Below, in pieces: positions 62,365 to 64,000 of a DNA stretch of 64,000 nt. Positions within the stretch are counted from its first letter, which is position 1. Every line of letters begins with the position of its first letter. The position numbers and the translations under genes were made by a program. The notes below the pieces were generated by a model that had not been told where the DNA came from, ran no database searches, and saw nothing but the letters and a program-made list of their open reading frames with translations. Source of the stretch: Prostheceraeus crozeri (Eukaryota; Platyhelminthes; Polycladida; Euryleptidae); assembly GCA_907163375.1 (NCBI GenBank), contig CAJQUW010004580.1, positions 62,001 to 126,000 on the forward strand, given 5' to 3'.

Positions 62365-62535
62365 ATGTTGGGGGCTTGGACGGTGCTGACACAGTCAGAC
62401 TTTAATCTGGAGCGTTGTGATCTTTTATTTCGGATGCTCTTCCAGACGACTTCCAATGACACTTTCGGGGTTCGACCTCTGGACCAGAAGATCGCTAGGC
62501 CAAGCACTTAACCACTGTGTCACAGAGACACTACA
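62365..62535 (-). mobile_element. tRNA-derived SINE, family 2, copy 3
   Basis: Minus-strand head with GTGACACAGTGGTTAAGTGC and B-box-like GGTCGAACCCCG, then AAAGTGTCATTGGAAGTCGT and a GGAAGAGCATCCG stretch. Same order as the copy at 56,450-56,640, sharing the end word GGACGGTGCTGAC on the plus strand. Confidence 0.7.
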
Positions 62536-64000
62536 TGATTCTACAAATAATCTCGAGTTTGGTGCGCTCCATGAGACAAACTTCATGAGACGTCATGAGA
62601 ACAAATTTCATTGCTGTAGTTACGCAAACACTCTCGCCTGCTTAAAAAATGACATGAATTTCTTTCAGCTGCAGCACGTAATAAGTAGTAGTGACCTTCA
62701 GCCACATATTTGGAATTGAGATAGACAATTCCTTCTTCTACCATGGCAATTGCATTCCATCAGGTAAACGGCATCCATCCCAATTACGTGTACGACTAAC
62801 TTCAGTCATTCTTGTCGATTGTCTCTATTTCTGGCATGCCATTTCTTCTAGTCATCGCCGTTAGTTATCAGCTGCTAATTTTATGAATCGGTTTAATATC
62901 CAATCAGCGAAAATTCTCTCTTTTCAGCATCCTTTATACTGACAGATATATCTGTGGTACTCGAAACCATATCTGAAAGCCATTTGCAAGAAAATAAATT
63001 AATTTCCTCTTACAAAATTAAAGAATGCCTTGTGACGCTCGCACATTGCATTATACATGCAAGTGACGGAGGTGTCGTCATCAGCTGTGCATAGTTTCAT
63101 AACCGATTCATTTGAATGTGAATTTAGGAAAGTAGTTCAATTCGCGCATATTGATGCTTCTCAGGCATCCTTTAATCGATAAAATAATGCATTGATCTTC
63201 ATTCAAATGCAGTTTCCGTTATCTTCTATTTCTAAGGTCATTTTCTACCCACTGTGAAAGATACTTCCCTTAGAAGAGGAATCAAAATCATGTAAATAAC
63301 AAATCTGGTGAGTGATTAAATGAACGTCGGATCATTACGTTATTGAGTGTCTCGAATTCGAGATAATTTGTAGATCCACAGAAAGATGGCATTTCACGAC
63401 ATTCGACGTTCCGTAACTAAAGGCGACTGAATCTGCTACTTAAGAATTGTCGCTTTATTGAAGTTGGGTAGCAATCTACAAATTAAAGATAACAAGAAGC
63501 TCGGGTGCGAATTCAGGAAGGAAATGTCACTAGCTCTCCTTTGACACTCGATAGCTCTCGTCAGTACCTTTGGTTGACAAGGGAGGCTATGCATTCGCAT
63601 GAAACTAGTGAAATAAGCCTCTCAACAACCCAAACACACGTTTATGATGTCCTGACATGCTGGATGAGGATATTGACTGTGTCAAGTTGGTGTGACAGAG
63701 TCTGATAGTTTCAATAAAGAAAGCCAACCAACCAGATAACTTTTCCTACAGAAATTTGACCTTTCGCTTAGTTTACGTTAGTGGGACTAGAGCGGACAAC
63801 AGTTGTTTGCTAATGGCCACTTCGACTGCTCAGTTAGGCGTAGGTCTATGTCAATGTTTCTAAATGAATGTGAAAGTCAATGCTTCAATATTTTACGAAA
63901 GATGAAGTTACTGAAACTTGCTATAATTGCAAATTCTTGTCGCAAGGCTTAAGTTATTTTAACAAAATGATCTTGTACCATAAGAGAAGAGGTAATAACC
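62536..64000. other. Non-coding stretch, nothing recognised
   Basis: No defensible gene. A plus-strand frame at 63,505-63,705 ends near an AATAAA at 63,714, but its composition is not convincing and no start or splice context supports it. Confidence 0.4.

Overview
This looks like nuclear DNA of a marine invertebrate animal. The evidence is AT-rich sequence, GT-AG introns, tRNA-headed SINEs, Penelope-like elements with a GIY-YIG nuclease, CR1-like and other LINE remnants, many TA-flanked DNA transposons, and two host genes of metazoan type. The recurring word TAGGCCTA recalls some marine invertebrate genomes, but I cannot name the phylum.

Layout. 0-15 kb: no host gene recognised. It holds a rearranged Penelope-like fragment (3.5-4.4 kb), a TA-flanked MITE (5.45-6.1 kb), a piggyBac transposase stub carrying a palindrome (9.2-9.75 kb), a minisatellite (9.8-10.05 kb) and a complete-looking DD41D mariner-type transposon (11,640-13,603) with its own small nested transposon. 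14.7-37.8 kb: an older terminal-inverted-repeat transposon is split by a 21.9 kb Polinton (Maverick) at 15,455-37,363, which has a perfect 6-bp target duplication (cacgcc) and terminal inverted repeats of about 0.9-1.0 kb. 37.8-44 kb: Penelope-like remnants, hairpins and one intronless class A GPCR gene (41,273-42,391, minus). 44-56 kb: two more copies of the 5.45 kb MITE (one split by two later insertions), a CR1-like LINE remnant, a decayed Tc1-like transposase and a 21-bp minisatellite. 56-64 kb: tRNA-derived SINEs and the last two coding exons of an MFS transporter (60,814-57,302, minus), whose 3 kb intron contains a LINE tail.

The Polinton is the centrepiece. On the plus strand it has a coiled-coil gene, a protein-primed family B DNA polymerase with an N-terminal zinc-finger region, and a small block of PC4-like and TATA-binding-protein-like genes. 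On the minus strand it has two paralogous structural proteins, an adenain-type protease, the major capsid protein, a pVI-like protein, a chromodomain integrase, a packaging ATPase, several small basic or cysteine-rich proteins and a DEDDh exonuclease-like protein. Some genes are open throughout and others are broken, with on the order of ten breaks overall, so it is treated here as a recent fossil. Strong TATA boxes with paired CCAAT motifs face inward from near both ends, and at both ends the start codon is directly followed by a short intron.

The most interesting observation is the TBP-like gene beside PC4-like repeats inside a Polinton. It suggests that the element carried its own transcription-initiation factors, matched to its TATA-bearing promoters.
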